64,000 nt of DNA from Apoda limacodes (GCA_946406115.1 OX291546.1:13075019-13139018), one strand, 5' to 3'; shown: positions 22,716-34,280, counted from the first letter of the stretch. Made by a program: numbers and translations. Notes: a model not told the origin generated them from the sequence alone.

Positions 22716-23515
22716 TTAGTCATAAATACCAGCTTTATAGTAAAGAGCGGTAAAATCAAAGACCAGGGATGTAATAATATACCCCTTTTCCAATTCTAGA
22801 CAAACTATAAGAAATAAGTTAAAATTGGAAATGGGGCATTCGTGTATAATATCTGTATAGTGTAGATATATGAGCACGAAATGCGTTCGTAAACATAAGA
22901 TGTGTCTTACAGGTTTATGTTCCCATCCACAGAAGCACTAAATCTACAACGACTGTAACCCAGACGCAGTAAACATCCACAGCCACAGGTCGAGATATCG
23001 ATTTACCATCAGCAAGCGTACCGTTAATTTTTAACGATATTGTCCCATTTGTCCTAGCTCCCCAATTCCCTGCCATTATATCGACATTACTACACCCATC
23101 ACTATTGTTATTGCCATCGTGAAATTAAAAGTCCTATTCAATTATATAGATGAATAAATTCGGCTTTCGTTAATGTTACACATTTTAATGTAGGTCACTT
23201 AGTTTGCTTAAACTATGTTTACTTTTTTTGATTTCAGTAAAAAGATGGACGTAGTCCAACATCTACATCAACCAAAGAAAATATTATTTGTAGGTATATC
23301 ATGAGTTTTATACTCTATTCTCTCTACTCTATTTAAAAATGCACTTGCACCTTTGAAAATGTCTTAAGCTCGAAAACCCTGTACTATGGCCTCCAGATAC
23401 AACGACGGCACAAACAGAAAACCAGACATACCCACCAAAGCCAGAATATGTACCCAGTACAGAAGGTACTCGTCGGTAAATACTTATCGAACAAGTTCGG
23501 TCCGTTTATGAAATA
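22716..23515. other. Non-coding stretch with one inverted pair
   Basis: CCCCTTTTCCAATT (22783-22796) pairs with AATTGGAAATGGGG (about 22823-22836). At 22955-23040 a diverged CATCCACAGCCACAGG..TTACCATCAGC block may be an old LINE 3' end. No gene seen. Confidence 0.45.
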
Positions 23516-23960
23516 CTAGCTGGTTCCCCGCGGTGTTACCCGCGCGATTTTACTTTTCTTGTCGTATAAAACGATGGAGCCCTTAAAATCTTTCTTACCA
23601 TATTTTACTCCTGTGAGGGGATGCTTCTTTTATAAATGCTGAAACACGTCATTCTTTATTCGCTATTATGCCTCTGAATACCCATTTTCATGGTGTTATC
23701 TACAAAAATAACCCCATTCTCATACAAAGTTTCATCCCCTATTTTATTCCCTGGGATATGGTTTTCAAAAATGTTGAAACACATCATTATTAGTTTTCAA
23801 CTACAAGGTCAGATACCAATTTTCAAGATTTAACTTAAAAGATGACGGATTATTATACATACAAACTTATAACCCCAAATTAAATCCTTTATAACCCCAA
23901 ATTAAATCCTTTGGGAGATAAGTAACGAATAATACGTTCTTAACTTTACATCACAAAAGA
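23516..23960 (-). mobile_element. Helitron-like element, 3' terminus at 23516
   Basis: On the minus strand the end reads GCGCGGGTAACACCGCGG, a hairpin, then GGAACCAGCTAG|T. CTAG ending before a T, preceded by a short hairpin, is the Helitron 3' signature. A relative with the same body blocks (GAAACACGTCATT, TTATTCGCTATT) begins at 32792. Two tandem 22-bp units of ATAACCCCAAATTAAATCC lie near 23870-23912. The other end is not defined and no helicase coding is present. Confidence 0.5.
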
Positions 23961-24571
23961 AATATATGTTCAAAATTTATTTTTAATAGATAGAAAGATT
24001 GACAGAATTAATTTATTTAATCATATTTTTCTATTAAAAGCTAAATGTTGCTAACTTAAGCGTTTTTTTACAATCTATATCAAAGAATACTTAAAAAAGG
24101 AAATAAATTATTTTCAAAAGTGGAAATTTTAGGCTAATAGTCGAACCTACAGTGTGTTTTAATGAAATATACTTGCGTGGCATGAAAGTTTAAAGAAGTT
24201 TTCTTTGTTTTTTAGCAATTTTTTAGTTTTTATTGCTTAGAATGTCGCAATCCATCTTTATATACTTTGATAAATAACCACCAAAGGCTCTTAAGTCGTC
24301 TAATATCATTTATTCACGCGACAAGGTTTAATGTAGCTTTTCGAATAATAATAATAAAAATAACAATGATTATATACTTTATAACATACTCAATGAATAC
24401 ATATACATGATTTTTATTATATTTATAATTTTTTTAAGTAGTATGTATGTCCTAACTGAATAAATATTAATTATGAAAAAACGTCCAATATGTATAAAAT
24501 ACAACATAATATAATATAACCATTTATAGGTCAATTTATATACATATGAATAAATATCATATTATGATTTT

Positions 24572-24646
24572 AATATTTCATAACTTTGACGATTCAAAAC
24601 TGTTTGTAAAATCCTAATTTGAATAAAAAAATTGACTTTGACTTTG
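24572..24646 (+). mobile_element. LINE 3' tail ending in TTTGAC repeats (copy 2)
   Basis: Same order of blocks as 21126-21203: TTTCATAACTTTGACGATTC, CCTAATTTGAATAAA, TTGACTTTGACTTTG. Confidence 0.65.
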
Positions 24647-24721
24647 TATCCAAATATTTGGATAATAGGTCAAAAAGAAAGGATAGAGGATTTAAGAAAC
24701 TCCTCTCGTGTTTATCAGAAA

Positions 24722-24975
24722 CTAGCATTTGCCAGCGGCTTCGCCTACGCTAAATTCAGTTTTCAGCGTTAGTCAGGAAGTTTGATATAGCAAGCTATAG
24801 CTTCTAGCTATATTTCGTTCACGTGGATTTAGGTACTTAGTTATTTCTAAGGGAACTCGTGAATTTTGCGGGATAAAGAGTAGCCTATGTCTTTTTCCGT
24901 CCCTGTGTAAAATTTCAGGTAAATTACGGCGTGAAGGAAGACCAAAAAAATATGTATATTCACTTTCGCCTTTAT
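24722..24975 (-). mobile_element. Helitron-like element, 3' terminus at 24722
   Basis: The minus strand reads GGCGAAGCCGCTGGCAAATG, then CTAG|T; GGCGAAGCC is a compact hairpin. The remainder (GCCTATGTCTTTTTCCGTCC, CTTTCGCCTTTATAATATGA on the plus strand) matches the minus-orientation copies at 37829 and 43620. Confidence 0.55.
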
Positions 24976-26640
24976 AATATGAGTAAATATAGATATAAGA
25001 TCAATGTTTTGTTTTGTTTAAGGACAGAACCTTGCAGGTAAAATGATTTTGGAAACAAAGTTGTGCATATGATGCGAGTAAATAGCCACTGGCTATCCCA
25101 CTTAGTGGACTAAAGCCGTAAAAATAAATATTTTTGAATGAAGATCAAACAATTATAAGCAAGTGACTTAAAATAGATAAAAATGGTAAATACTACATGG
25201 ACTACAAGTTCAAAACATTTATAAAAATCTATAGTTGATTTTTTATAATTTCGAAATTAATTATATTATATTATGTAGATATATCAAAGATATATTTGAA
25301 AAATAATTATGACATAACTTGATTTCGCAAAAGGGATATAATTGGTAAAAACAATAAAAATAAGTAAGAAGTTACACAATTATTTAATTGCAATGAGTAA
25401 AACATGTAAAAGAGGAATTCTCTCGAAGGCCAAGCATTCTCCGACGTATCCTAATGAAAAGAAAATAAGAATATCCGCTGCAGACTGTCTAATGTCTGTT
25501 TCTATTGATTTCTTTAAAATACATAGTCCGAAAACTGTCTGAGCTAAAATGTTGATTTCAAGTATTTGCAAATGTGAGTAGAGGGTTAAATTTTATACCA
25601 AAATTAAAAAGAGACAGTCTGAATTTGTTTATTAATTCATTAGAAAACTGTATTGTATACATAAGAAAACTGTTTTTGCGGTTTACACAAGCCTGTAAAA
25701 TGTAATAAGAATTGATGGGAAAATGGCGGTATAAGACATACGGACGGACATGATGACGTTTTTACCATTAAAATTGTCTACTTAGTACCTAGATTATTTA
25801 TTTGAATTAGCAAACAGAGTCTGTAAAGGTTTTTAACAAGTTAATAATTCGAAAAATATAGAATCTTTATTTCTTCCCATTCGTACCGATATTTTTTAAC
25901 TTATCTTTAACAAAACGTTCCGATCGTATAATAAAATAGTAATTTTTAAAGAAAAATTTTCTATATTCTATTAAAGAAAAATGAAAAAACAATGTTCAAT
26001 TTGGCAGCGTGTGCAGGGACCAATAAACTGTGCAGCCAATTCATTTAATCAAAAACAAAATGTAGGCTCTTACTGCTCCCGGCGATGTCAGCTCGCGTAA
26101 CGTGATACACTCTTGTTTCCCATTGTTTTTCATAGTATCAACTGAATGAGATTTGCTTTTGTTGCGAACAAACGCGGGCACAAAGAAAATTATATGCAAA
26201 TACTAATTAAAACTAAAACGTGACATACAGAAACAAAGTAGCTGTTTTAAAATACCGGTAGGATTTATTTAATTGCATAGGTGTTCCTTATATTGTACAT
26301 AAAGTATCTTTAGTAGTTTTTGGTTATACTTTTTTAAATAAAATATCATTAACATAATTAAGAAACAAAACTAAAATTATCTTAACTAAACGCCTAAAAA
26401 ATAAACAAACAAAACATAATTTAAATTTAAAAACCCCAGACTCATAAAAAGAATATTTCATCTAAAATAAACCCCTGTGTACCATTGACACTGGCGGCAT
26501 TACCATTCTGCACAGCCAAACTTAGCCTTTATTTAAATTATTTTTATACATATTTTTTGTTAGGGTTTCGAACCTATTATTAAGCCTACACTATGTCTGT
26601 CGTGTCTTTCCGACCTTTCAGTTGAAAGCGGAAACAAGTA
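24976..26640. other. Non-coding stretch, nothing recognised
   Basis: The two overlapping frames at 25342-25571 on opposite strands have no family features. About 26005-26120 and 26475-26530 are more complex and GC-richer than their surroundings (GCAGCCAATTCATTTAATC, GACACTGGCGGCATTACC) and may be conserved non-coding sequence. Confidence 0.45.
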
Positions 26641-26647
26641 GAAACAT

Positions 26648-26760
26648 ACTCGTGGCCCATCAATATTTGATTATTGGAAACGATATGCGAAGTAAAGCAA
26701 CGTTGGCGTGGTCAGACATTGGATGGGTGACCACCTGGAGGCAATTTTTGTTTTGTTGTT
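26648..26760 (+). mobile_element. 5S-rRNA-derived SINE (copy 1)
   Basis: CTCGTGGCCCAT begins the head, followed by GGAAACGATATGCGAAGTAA and then the 5S internal promoter region AAGCAACGTTGGCGTGGTCA and GGATGGGTGACCACCTGG. These correspond to the A box, intermediate element and C box of 5S rRNA genes. The 5' half of 5S is missing or replaced, so it is not a functional 5S gene. It is followed at once by a GGTTCCGTA-family end (GCACGAATCCGACTCGCACT). Confidence 0.75.
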
Positions 26761-26799
26761 TCGGTGCACGAATCCGACTCGCACTTGACCATTTTTTTT

Positions 26800-27415
26800 A
26801 TCCTGACATCGTTAAGGTTACTTTAAGTAAAAAAAACGAAGTGCTTCCTTTTTGTTTGCCAAATTTTATAATTTTTTATGATATTAACTTTGTTTGTTAT
26901 GTTATTATGAGAAAATCATACATTGAGAACGTAATACTACTACATACATATCTTATAAATATATACTTTTTTAAGCATATATGTTTGCCAAGTTAAGTTT
27001 TCAGTTGTTAAAATGATAGACAGACCGAGAATTCAAAAGAAAATTGCAACTGAAACATATGAAAAGACGGTTGCGTCTTTGCCACGTTCAAGATTAACTT
27101 TGTATATGGCAGGGTTGTTTCTAACTTCAATGTTGTCGCATCCCTGTATTGTTATTCCGCTCACGGCGAGTCGGGCACGTCTCCATCCAATAATTCGACT
27201 CTGACTCATCCTGCGCCCGCCACAATTTTCACTTGAGAATACATAATAAGCCGTGTGAAATTACATGTCCTATAATACCTACATACGTGTATCGCAATAA
27301 AAAATTTAAGCCCCAGAGGATTTCAAATTTGGCAGTCTTATGTTCGTAAGTGAGTTCATCTATTTCCTTATAACTCTTAAATTACACACTGTAATCTGGA
27401 ATTTAAATTGCCACC
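26800..27415. other. Non-coding stretch, nothing recognised
   Basis: The frames at 26622-26996 and 27013-27204 have no recognisable domain; the first begins in the 5S-like SINE. About 27145-27235 is GC-richer (CGGCGAGTCGGGCACGTCTC) and unexplained. Confidence 0.45.
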
Positions 27416-27418
27416 AGA

Positions 27419-27522
27419 TTTTTTTTTTGTACCGCTAAACGGTGGAAAACAAGCACACTGTCCGCCTGATGGGAAGCGGCTTTGCCGACCCTTCAAAAAT
27501 CCAATAACTTCTTTTGTCTTAC
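27419..27522 (-). mobile_element. CR1/Jockey-type LINE 3' end with internal deletion
   Basis: The minus strand reads AAGAAGTTATTGGATTTTTG, GAAGGGTCGGCAAAG and then jumps to CCGCTTCCCATCAGGCGGAC, missing the ~50 bp between these in other copies. Ends in an A tract (the T run at 27419-27428). Confidence 0.75.
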
Positions 27523-28960
27523 GCGGGTTACAAGGTATTAGATCCTATATAGTGGGTTGTAAAAATAATTTGAAATACTCAAAAAAAATTGCAGTTCGTT
27601 ATTGGTATTCATTTAAAGGTCTTGGACATTTTACTTTACATGACGCTCTTCGTACGCCTTCAATGTACATATAAACACTGATTTTTACAATTATTGGTAA
27701 AATGGTATACTTAGTAGGATCCATGAATACTATTTAAGCATAAATGCAAATTAAACACAAACAAATTTAGTCTAGGAACAATAAGAAACGTTCTAAAGAA
27801 TAGCTTAGTGCCTATGCTAGTCACATGCTAAAACTATCAAAATACAAGGATTTGTAAGAATCCGCTCAGAACATTTGGATAAAATTTCTAGATATGGTTC
27901 GTAAACTGACAAACTTAAAAAAAAAGATTGATGAATTTCTGTTTCATCAAAAAAACTCCTAAACTAACCCCTTGAAAAGAATAGTTTACAGCTTTGGCAA
28001 AGGATAGCCGTTTGTTGCTTACAAACCCTTACAAAAACATTTGCTTTGATTGATAACACTGATGTAAATGTTTTCTCCTGCGCCTAATCCTGAGTGATTT
28101 TTTAGGATACGAAACCCATAAAAAAATCCAGCCGTGCAAAACACACAATTTTTCATCATACTACAGCGAGGAAAATATATACAAGCTGCGAGAAAAACAA
28201 TAGTTAGTGTGTAATTACTTATAAATGGATCGAGTATACTTATTCTAAATAGTTCAATTAAGTATTGATAACATAGTAACAACATTATATGTCTGTAAAA
28301 TAGGTTGAGCGCATTTTGTATGTCTGCATGTAGTCAACAAATCGCACGCTCAGAGGTTTTTAGCGGGCAAACTTCGGTATTTTACGTCAGTGGTGGAGTT
28401 ACTCATTTTTTAATTATTAACTTTAAGTTTATTTAGTAAAAGTAATATGTTTATAGTAAAAACAACCAAAATGATGTACCTACTACGTAATTCTAAATAA
28501 ATGTTTCTTTTCTTTTTCTTATAATTTCTTTTTTTTAAGGTGCGATGGAAAAGGAGATGCCAATTTTAAAATTCTTATAACAAAATTTAAAATATATTTA
28601 TATATTTTGTATTTAATAATTTAACAAACTATAATAAATATCATTAAACAAAACATTATCTTTAATGCGATAGTATCAAAAATTAAATTAAAGAGTTATT
28701 AACAGATCACTAATGTATTATAAATTAGTAAAGACGAACCGCATCTCGGACGGTTTCATTATGTTTGTTTTTGTAGAATTTAAAAAATGCACCCAAGTGG
28801 ATAAAGTAGGCTTTTCCACGCAGATTTAATCAGATTTTAAACGACAAAGTGAGCCTTTTCGAGCCAGTAGAAAAATATAATATTCTGTCTCAGGTCTTTT
28901 ATTTTACCGATTATTCCTTTAGAGCTATTATATAAATATATAGGGTAAGGGCCACATTTG
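27523..28960. other. Non-coding stretch, nothing recognised
   Basis: AT-rich; the 88-codon minus frame at 28019-28285 shows hydrophobic runs but no family. No RNA or repeat identified. Confidence 0.5.
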
Positions 28961-28964
28961 AAGC

Positions 28965-29030
28965 TACTTTAGTCCAGATACACTGCATAGAAGCAGTGTT
29001 GCTGCGAAAGGCCCATGTCACACAGGACTA
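28965..29030 (-). repeat. Short dispersed repeat, copy 2
   Basis: Reverse complement of the 22645-22715 repeat: GGGCCTTTCGCAGCA, then GCAGTGTATCTGGACTAAAG. Confidence 0.5.
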
Positions 29031-29034
29031 AATT

Positions 29035-29722
29035 TATTAGTAAAACGAGGCTGTCCCCCATGTGTGAGTGTGCGTCCAGCTGCTGGTTACCCCCTTCTAA
29101 GAATAAAACCCGTGAAGATATTCCTACATACATTATGGGAACACGAAAATATACAAATTGAAAAAAGACGAAAAACATTCATAACTAAAAGAAAAACTCA
29201 TAATTTCACTATTTTTTTGAACGAAACCAATGCTTGTTAGTCATCTATCCATCATACTGACTAATGAATAATACCGAGACATGTCCTCCTAGGATTACTT
29301 TCCGTTTCCACCTTTTGAAGTGACTCATACTTATTATCGGATTTCGTTCAAGTGTTTTCAGCTTTTGATGTTCAACTTGTAAAAACGGAACATCAATGAA
29401 ATCACACATTAGTGTACATCTGTAAATCTGTCTAACAAATAACGTAGATAGCTTAACAGCACAAAGATATGAATTACACATGGAAAGATTATCAAATTTA
29501 AATTTGTGATTTTGAGGAACAATTGACAACTTATGAATACCTACGATTAGTTTATTTTTTTTATAATTTTCTTATATATACTATAACGTCACTTATATGT
29601 TGACTCGATAGTATTCCGTCCTACTAGCATGATATGTAGTGAGCCACTCTCTGTATCGGGCACAAACCAGTGTCTAATTCTAACAAAATTGGCAAACTCT
29701 TGCCGAATATCAAACTCTAGGC
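29035..29722. other. Non-coding stretch, nothing recognised
   Basis: No gene-like frame (the 94-codon minus frame at 29245-29529 lacks features). Confidence 0.5.
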
Positions 29723-29730
29723 CTATGACA

Positions 29731-30004
29731 CAGGGCCGTAGCTAAGGGGGGCTACCTTGAAATACTAATGCCCTACTTAAAAGTACCATAAACTGAGGTA
29801 TAATATACATAAATTGTTTTCCCGTAGTAAAAATCAATACTATTTTGCTCTTGTTTTCCCGCGATCCCACCCAATTACCATCTACATTACTTACTCACGC
29901 TCACAAGCAGGTAAAATAATGAAGGATAGAAAAATTACTTAAGCCGTACCCGTGCATGAAACCACCGCTGCCCTACCTTAGATTCAACTCTAGCTACAGC
30001 CCTG
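29731..30004. mobile_element. hAT-family MITE (274 bp) with perfect 8-bp target duplication
   Basis: The ends are CAGGGCCGTAGCTA and its inverted partner TAGCTACAGCCCTG. Both sides carry the identical 8-bp duplication CTATGACA (29723-29730 and 30005-30012). An 8-bp target site duplication and a CAGGG start are diagnostic of hAT transposons. The interior has no transposase. Confidence 0.9.
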
Positions 30005-30284
30005 CTATGACATGGCAGCTGCACGCTCTAACACTGCGTCGCTTCGGTATCTTTTATAAATAGCTTAAAATTATTTCTGATTAGTTTATATTTGTTTTTA
30101 ATTAGCTCATATTTATTTTAATCAGTATCACATAAGGTTTTGTACGTTACGTTGTTATAACAAAGCTCGAAAACAAACTTTGTCTCGCGGTGTGTCAAAG
30201 CCAACAGATCAGTAAAAGCGACAGCACAGCAGCATGTTTCTAACATTAATGGCACAAGTTCGATTTCCACTTAGCCTTTTTAGG

Positions 30285-30345
30285 GTTCCGTAACAAACGA
30301 ACCCTTCGGCTTCGTTGTCTGTGTGCACAGTCTACAACTTTTGTG
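30285..30345 (+). repeat. Start of a GGTTCCGTA-family repeat
   Basis: TTTTTAGGGTTCCGTAACAA followed by CGAACCCTTCGGCTTCG matches the family 5' end; the rest is diverged. Confidence 0.5.
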
Positions 30346-30349
30346 TATA

Positions 30350-31025
30350 ATTTTTTTAATGTGACATTGTTTTTGATTTATTGCAAAAACTATAAGAAAA
30401 AACCCTCCTGTCTATTTGCTACCGGTAAAACGACAGATAATTTATTTTAGTTATCTTTTTTTAAAAAACCTTTGAACTATTATTTATATAGAAAATATTA
30501 TGCATAAAAGGATGGATTATTAATAAAGGACAGCCGTAAGAAAGGGGGATCACCGAGACGAAGAGTTACGAGCGCATGGCGACCAGCATATCCCTGTTAA
30601 AGTAATATAATAATAGTACATAAGATGGATACAAAGAAGAACATAGAAGAAATACAATGGAAACCTTTGTTTCGTGAGTCTGATTTACTCTTCACAGGTT
30701 TGTTTATGAAAGCACTACATGAGACTCTTTGTCTACCTGATAGTTGATGTTGTTTATGAATGCAGAAGAAAGAGTAGTTGGCGTAGATTGGAACAGATAT
30801 ACTATAAATGACAGATGAGAAGACAACCGACTTGACTAACAGGTAAGTAATTCTACATAACACCAATAGCACAGATACCTATATAACAGACAGCTGGGCT
30901 TGAAAAAATCATTATAATTCGTATACATCTGTATACATATTATTCACGATTAACATTATTAACGTTCATTTCTATGAAGACATAAACGTCAAATGACAGA
31001 TATAGATTTCGAAAACTAATTTTAA
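30350..31025. other. Non-coding stretch, nothing recognised
   Basis: AT-rich, no credible frame; the 91-codon minus frame at 30597-30872 is of low-complexity composition. Confidence 0.5.
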
Positions 31026-31029
31026 TTAC

Positions 31030-31228
31030 TAAGGACTCGTGCCCCAGTTGAAGGAGCTCGTGGCCCAGTAAGAGTGGATCGTGGCCTAGAAAGAGAAGCT
31101 TGTAACCCGGTAACGATTAAGTTTAATAACAACGGCCGTCGTTTGATGGGTGACCACATAAGTGGCAAATTTCTCTGAGCACCTCCGTGCCGTTTGGAAG
31201 CCACGTCAAATTGGCTGTTGGTTGCCAT
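31030..31228 (+). mobile_element. 5S-rRNA-derived SINE (copy 2) with tandemly repeated head
   Basis: The head GGAGCTCGTGGCCCAGT is present as about four diverged ~22-bp units (31032, 31053, 31075, 31099: GGACTCGTGCCCCAGT, GGAGCTCGTGGCCCAGT, GGATCGTGGCCTAG, AAGCTTGTAACCCGG). The 5S-like part is diverged (GATTAAGTTTAATAACAACG, TTGATGGGTGACCAC) and is followed by GAGCACCTCCGTGCCGTTTG, matching the tail of the copy at 55532. Confidence 0.65.
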
Positions 31229-31234
31229 ATGACG

Positions 31235-31620
31235 CGAGGACGTTTAGCAAAGTAAAAATCCCGATAGTCGGCTTAAAAACTAGTCGAGAGGCCTCTAGAT
31301 TGATAACGTCTACCCATTTGCACTGAACCAGCGCTGTGGTCTATGGCCTAACCCGTTTTTCTTTAAGGCATGTGCTTCCATAACAACCACAAGTAAAACA
31401 ATTTCACCCTTTCCTTTTTTTATCCCCCGTCATAAAAATTCCCTTTGACGTCTTGTTTTAATTAATAATTACAATCTAATTAACTTGCATATTTATGTTC
31501 AACATCAAAAAAATAAACATTCTTATTTCATAACGATACTAATTATTTGTAACAAACGATGTTGTGAGTTTTGTCATTGCTAAAATTTTCAAACATTTTC
31601 AAGATACCCAAAGCTATAAA
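31235..31620. other. Non-coding stretch, nothing recognised
   Basis: No frame, RNA or repeat that I can support. Confidence 0.5.
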
Positions 31621-31654
31621 TGTGTTTTTTCTATCTGTAAAAAAATTAACAGCC

Positions 31655-31733
31655 TGACTCCGATATTTTTATAGGTAAATCATAAACATTTTTGTTTTAA
31701 ATCCACGCGGACAAAGTCGCTGGTATATACTAG
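31655..31733 (+). mobile_element. Helitron-like 3' terminus
   Basis: CCACGCGGACAAAGTCGCTG, a partial hairpin, is followed shortly by CTAG|T at 31730-31733. The 5' extent is undefined. Confidence 0.45.
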
Positions 31734-31844
31734 TGTTACCTGATTTTAAACAACCACGTGTTCGACATATTATACCATACCTACATTCTATAACAATTTC
31801 AATAAGGTAAACGTAGTAATAATAATGATTTATAGACAAATCAC

Positions 31845-32050
31845 ACAGCGCTCCAAACTAAGCAAGGCTAAAATAAATACCAGACAACGTATAGAAATAC
31901 ATATATATGAATATACTTTTTTGTATATACATACATATATAGTGAACGCTCAAAATCAAGACAAATACAAATATAAATATTTGTCATGTACGGGAATCGA
32001 ACCCATGCCTCCGGTTCATTACCCACTGAGCCACAGAGGCTATACCTTAC
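31845..32050 (-). mobile_element. tRNA-derived SINE
   Basis: The minus strand has the head GCCTCTGTGGCTCAGTGGGT and the B box GGGTTCGATTCC, then a body with ACGTTGTCTGGTATT and GCCTTGCTTAGTTTGGAG, parallel to the SINE at 4998-5255. The middle is AT-rich. Confidence 0.8.
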
Positions 32051-32054
32051 CTTA

Positions 32055-32435
32055 TTACTGGTAATACTATAAAACAGAATGAAACTGCACGATCTCAAAA
32101 GCCTACATATCCCCTTCAAGCCATTTAAGTCGTAAAAAAGGAAAAGCGGAAAATTATACCAGAAGAAAAATATGACACACATAAATATTCCCGACTTTCG
32201 GTCGTTGTTCCAACGCGCCATGCAGACAAAACTGATAAGAATATTATTCTATGTCTTTAAGTATTTACCACAATACTTTAAATACTTAATATAAAAAGTA
32301 TAATTACACTGGTTACTAACAAAGTTCAACCATCACGATACACTTATCACAACACTGTACATATTTTCCACTAGAGATATGATTAAAACTTTTCCTAATT
32401 TGTACTAAAGTATAAGAACACCATGTATAGCGATG
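32055..32435. other. Non-coding stretch before the GC island
   Basis: AT-rich, no gene seen. The 117-codon minus frame at 31868-32221 is mainly SINE sequence in the wrong frame. Confidence 0.5.
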
Positions 32436-32439
32436 TATA

Positions 32440-32585
32440 AGTTTCCCGCCCCGATCGGTAGAGGTCGCACGTGTTTCATGGTTGGGGCGCGCGGCGCACT
32501 GCCGTCTGTTGCCGGAAAAACTAGTTGCAATACAGCCTCCGCCCGCCCCTGCCGGCGTCTCGCAGGATGCGCCCTGCCTTAACTG
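32440..32585. promoter_or_regulatory. Isolated GC-rich island, candidate promoter or enhancer
   Basis: About 145 bp of markedly GC- and CpG-rich sequence in AT-rich surroundings. It contains CCCGCCCC, GGGGCGCGCGGCGC, CGCCCGCCCCTGCCGG (GC-box-like) and the E-box CACGTG at about 32469. No open frame above 60 codons. It could be a promoter with an untranslated exon or an enhancer; direction is unknown. Confidence 0.4.
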
Positions 32586-32791
32586 TCACATAAAAACTAA
32601 GTGTACATTGTAACGAAAATGGATAACATCTAATGGTTTATGAAATGAAATTAGGTTAATTCTTTTTAGCAACTGTTAAGGTTTAATTTCGTTACTCTTT
32701 GTGAAGGTAAAATTGCATATTGTTTTTTTTTGTAATATTGTACCTATGTACATGAAATTATGGTATAATTTAGTGAGTATTATACTTATAA

Positions 32792-33310
32792 CTAGTTGGT
32801 TTCTCGTGTTATTATCTGCGCGATTTCACTTTTCCCAAAAATAAGCGGTGGATTTTATATAAAGTTCCTTCTCCTATTTTAACCTCTTAAGATATAATAT
32901 TACAAAAATCCTGAAACACGTCATTATTTATTAGCGATTCTAAATCTGTATTTTAATTTTTATGGTTTTATTAACGAAAATAACATGAATATACAAAGCT
33001 GTGTTTTCCTTTTTTTACCCGATACGTAACCTGGTACCCGAACGGGTACAAACATGTTATTCCTAACTTCTATCCATTTTTTCAATCACTATTTTTTTTA
33101 TATTTAACGTGAAAAAATACGGATTTTCACACAAACCTTTATTTTATCCTCTTCGGCGCAGATTGCATTCTACTATCCTTAGGGTATAAATTTCGCAAAA
33201 TCCTTTCTTAGTGGACCTCTACGTCATGCATTAAACCAACTTGTATGTTCAAAATGTTATGTTCCTAGCCTCAGTAGTTTCGACTCGGCGTCGATGAGTC
33301 AGTTATACCA
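32792..33310 (-). mobile_element. Helitron-like element, 3' terminus at 32792
   Basis: The minus strand ends ACGAGAAACCAACTAG|T. Body blocks GAAACACGTCATTATTTATT and GCGATT follow the order of the 23516 element. The outer end lies somewhere before about 33320. Confidence 0.45.
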
Positions 33311-33540
33311 TGTTCTTTTATAAATATAGATTATATTAACATAATATTTTTTAAGATAATTGTTGCTTAGAAGTCGATTTCTGTTTAATATATTGTCATA
33401 ATTACTAAAATCAAACTAGTTGTAAGTTAACTTTTACAGATTCATTTTATTCATTGGTTTGGTTTACATAAGTTTGAAAACAATAACAAATCAGATCAGC
33501 TTAGCTAATATTTATATGTGTTACTACTACTAATATTTAA

Positions 33541-33758
33541 AATAATATTTTCATAGCAAGATACAATCAAAAGATTTACATCGAGCCAGGGCTTGAACTT
33601 GCAACAATCCTTACAATCCGTGTAAGGATAGTAATCATGAAAATAGTAATCTTGTTAGCTCAGTTGGTAGGCACTTACACGTCAGGATTGTTGCAGGTTC
33701 AAGTCCCGGCTCAAGGTATATCTTTTGCGTGCATCTTGCTATGAAAATATTTATTTTC
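33541..33758. repeat. Foldback containing tRNA-related sequence
   Basis: Arms of about 80-90 bp are inverted: TTTTCATAGCAAGATACA and GAGCCAGGGCTTGAACTT on the left pair with AAGTCCCGGCTCAAGG and CATCTTGCTATGAAAA on the right. The right arm with the loop holds a tRNA-like unit: TTAGCTCAGTTGGTAGG (A box) and GGTTCAAGTCC (B box), with partly complementary ends. The left arm has only the B-box half. Not a functional tRNA gene; probably a SINE head captured in an inverted duplication. Confidence 0.75.
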
Positions 33759-33759
33759 A

Positions 33760-34280
33760 TTGATGATGTTGGCATAAATATGGCGTTTATGATAAATTTT
33801 CTTCGAAGATTCTAACTTTCAGGGAGTCTTAAACGAAGAAAGATTATTTATATGTATATTAATGTGTTTCCTAATTCTATGACTATTTAAGATTGATGTA
33901 CTAGGACTTAATAAGTCACCAAGAGTTGTTAAAATTTAGAATATATCAAAATAAAAGAAAACACTACTTAAAATAACACTAAGAAACCAAAGAAATAGAA
34001 TAATTTATTACAAACGCATATGCCGGATCTAGTAGTTCTTCGTTATCACCAGCATGCGACACGCGGCAGACTGTATGTGCCTCGCTACAGGAAGCAATAC
34101 ACACGGGTAACGACGGGCCTTTACTGCGCGTAGGGATCTAGGACAACACTTATGGCATTGTTGCATAGCTACACATTCCTGTTGGTGATAATATTGTGCC
34201 ACGTACATATATAATTAAAAACACATTTTGCTTTTATATAATGTTTTATTCAAAGGTTAGTGAAAGAGCTTCATTGCATT
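33760..34280. other. Non-coding stretch
   Basis: About 34020-34210 is GC-richer and complex (GCATGCGACACGCGGCAGAC) without a credible frame; possible conserved non-coding sequence or an unrecognised repeat. Confidence 0.4.

Noticed and set aside
31868..32221. 117-codon minus frame
   Set aside because: It crosses a SINE; the SINE head and body explain the sequence.
33640..33716. Functional tRNA gene
   Set aside because: T-stem and acceptor pairing are imperfect and the unit lies inside a foldback repeat.
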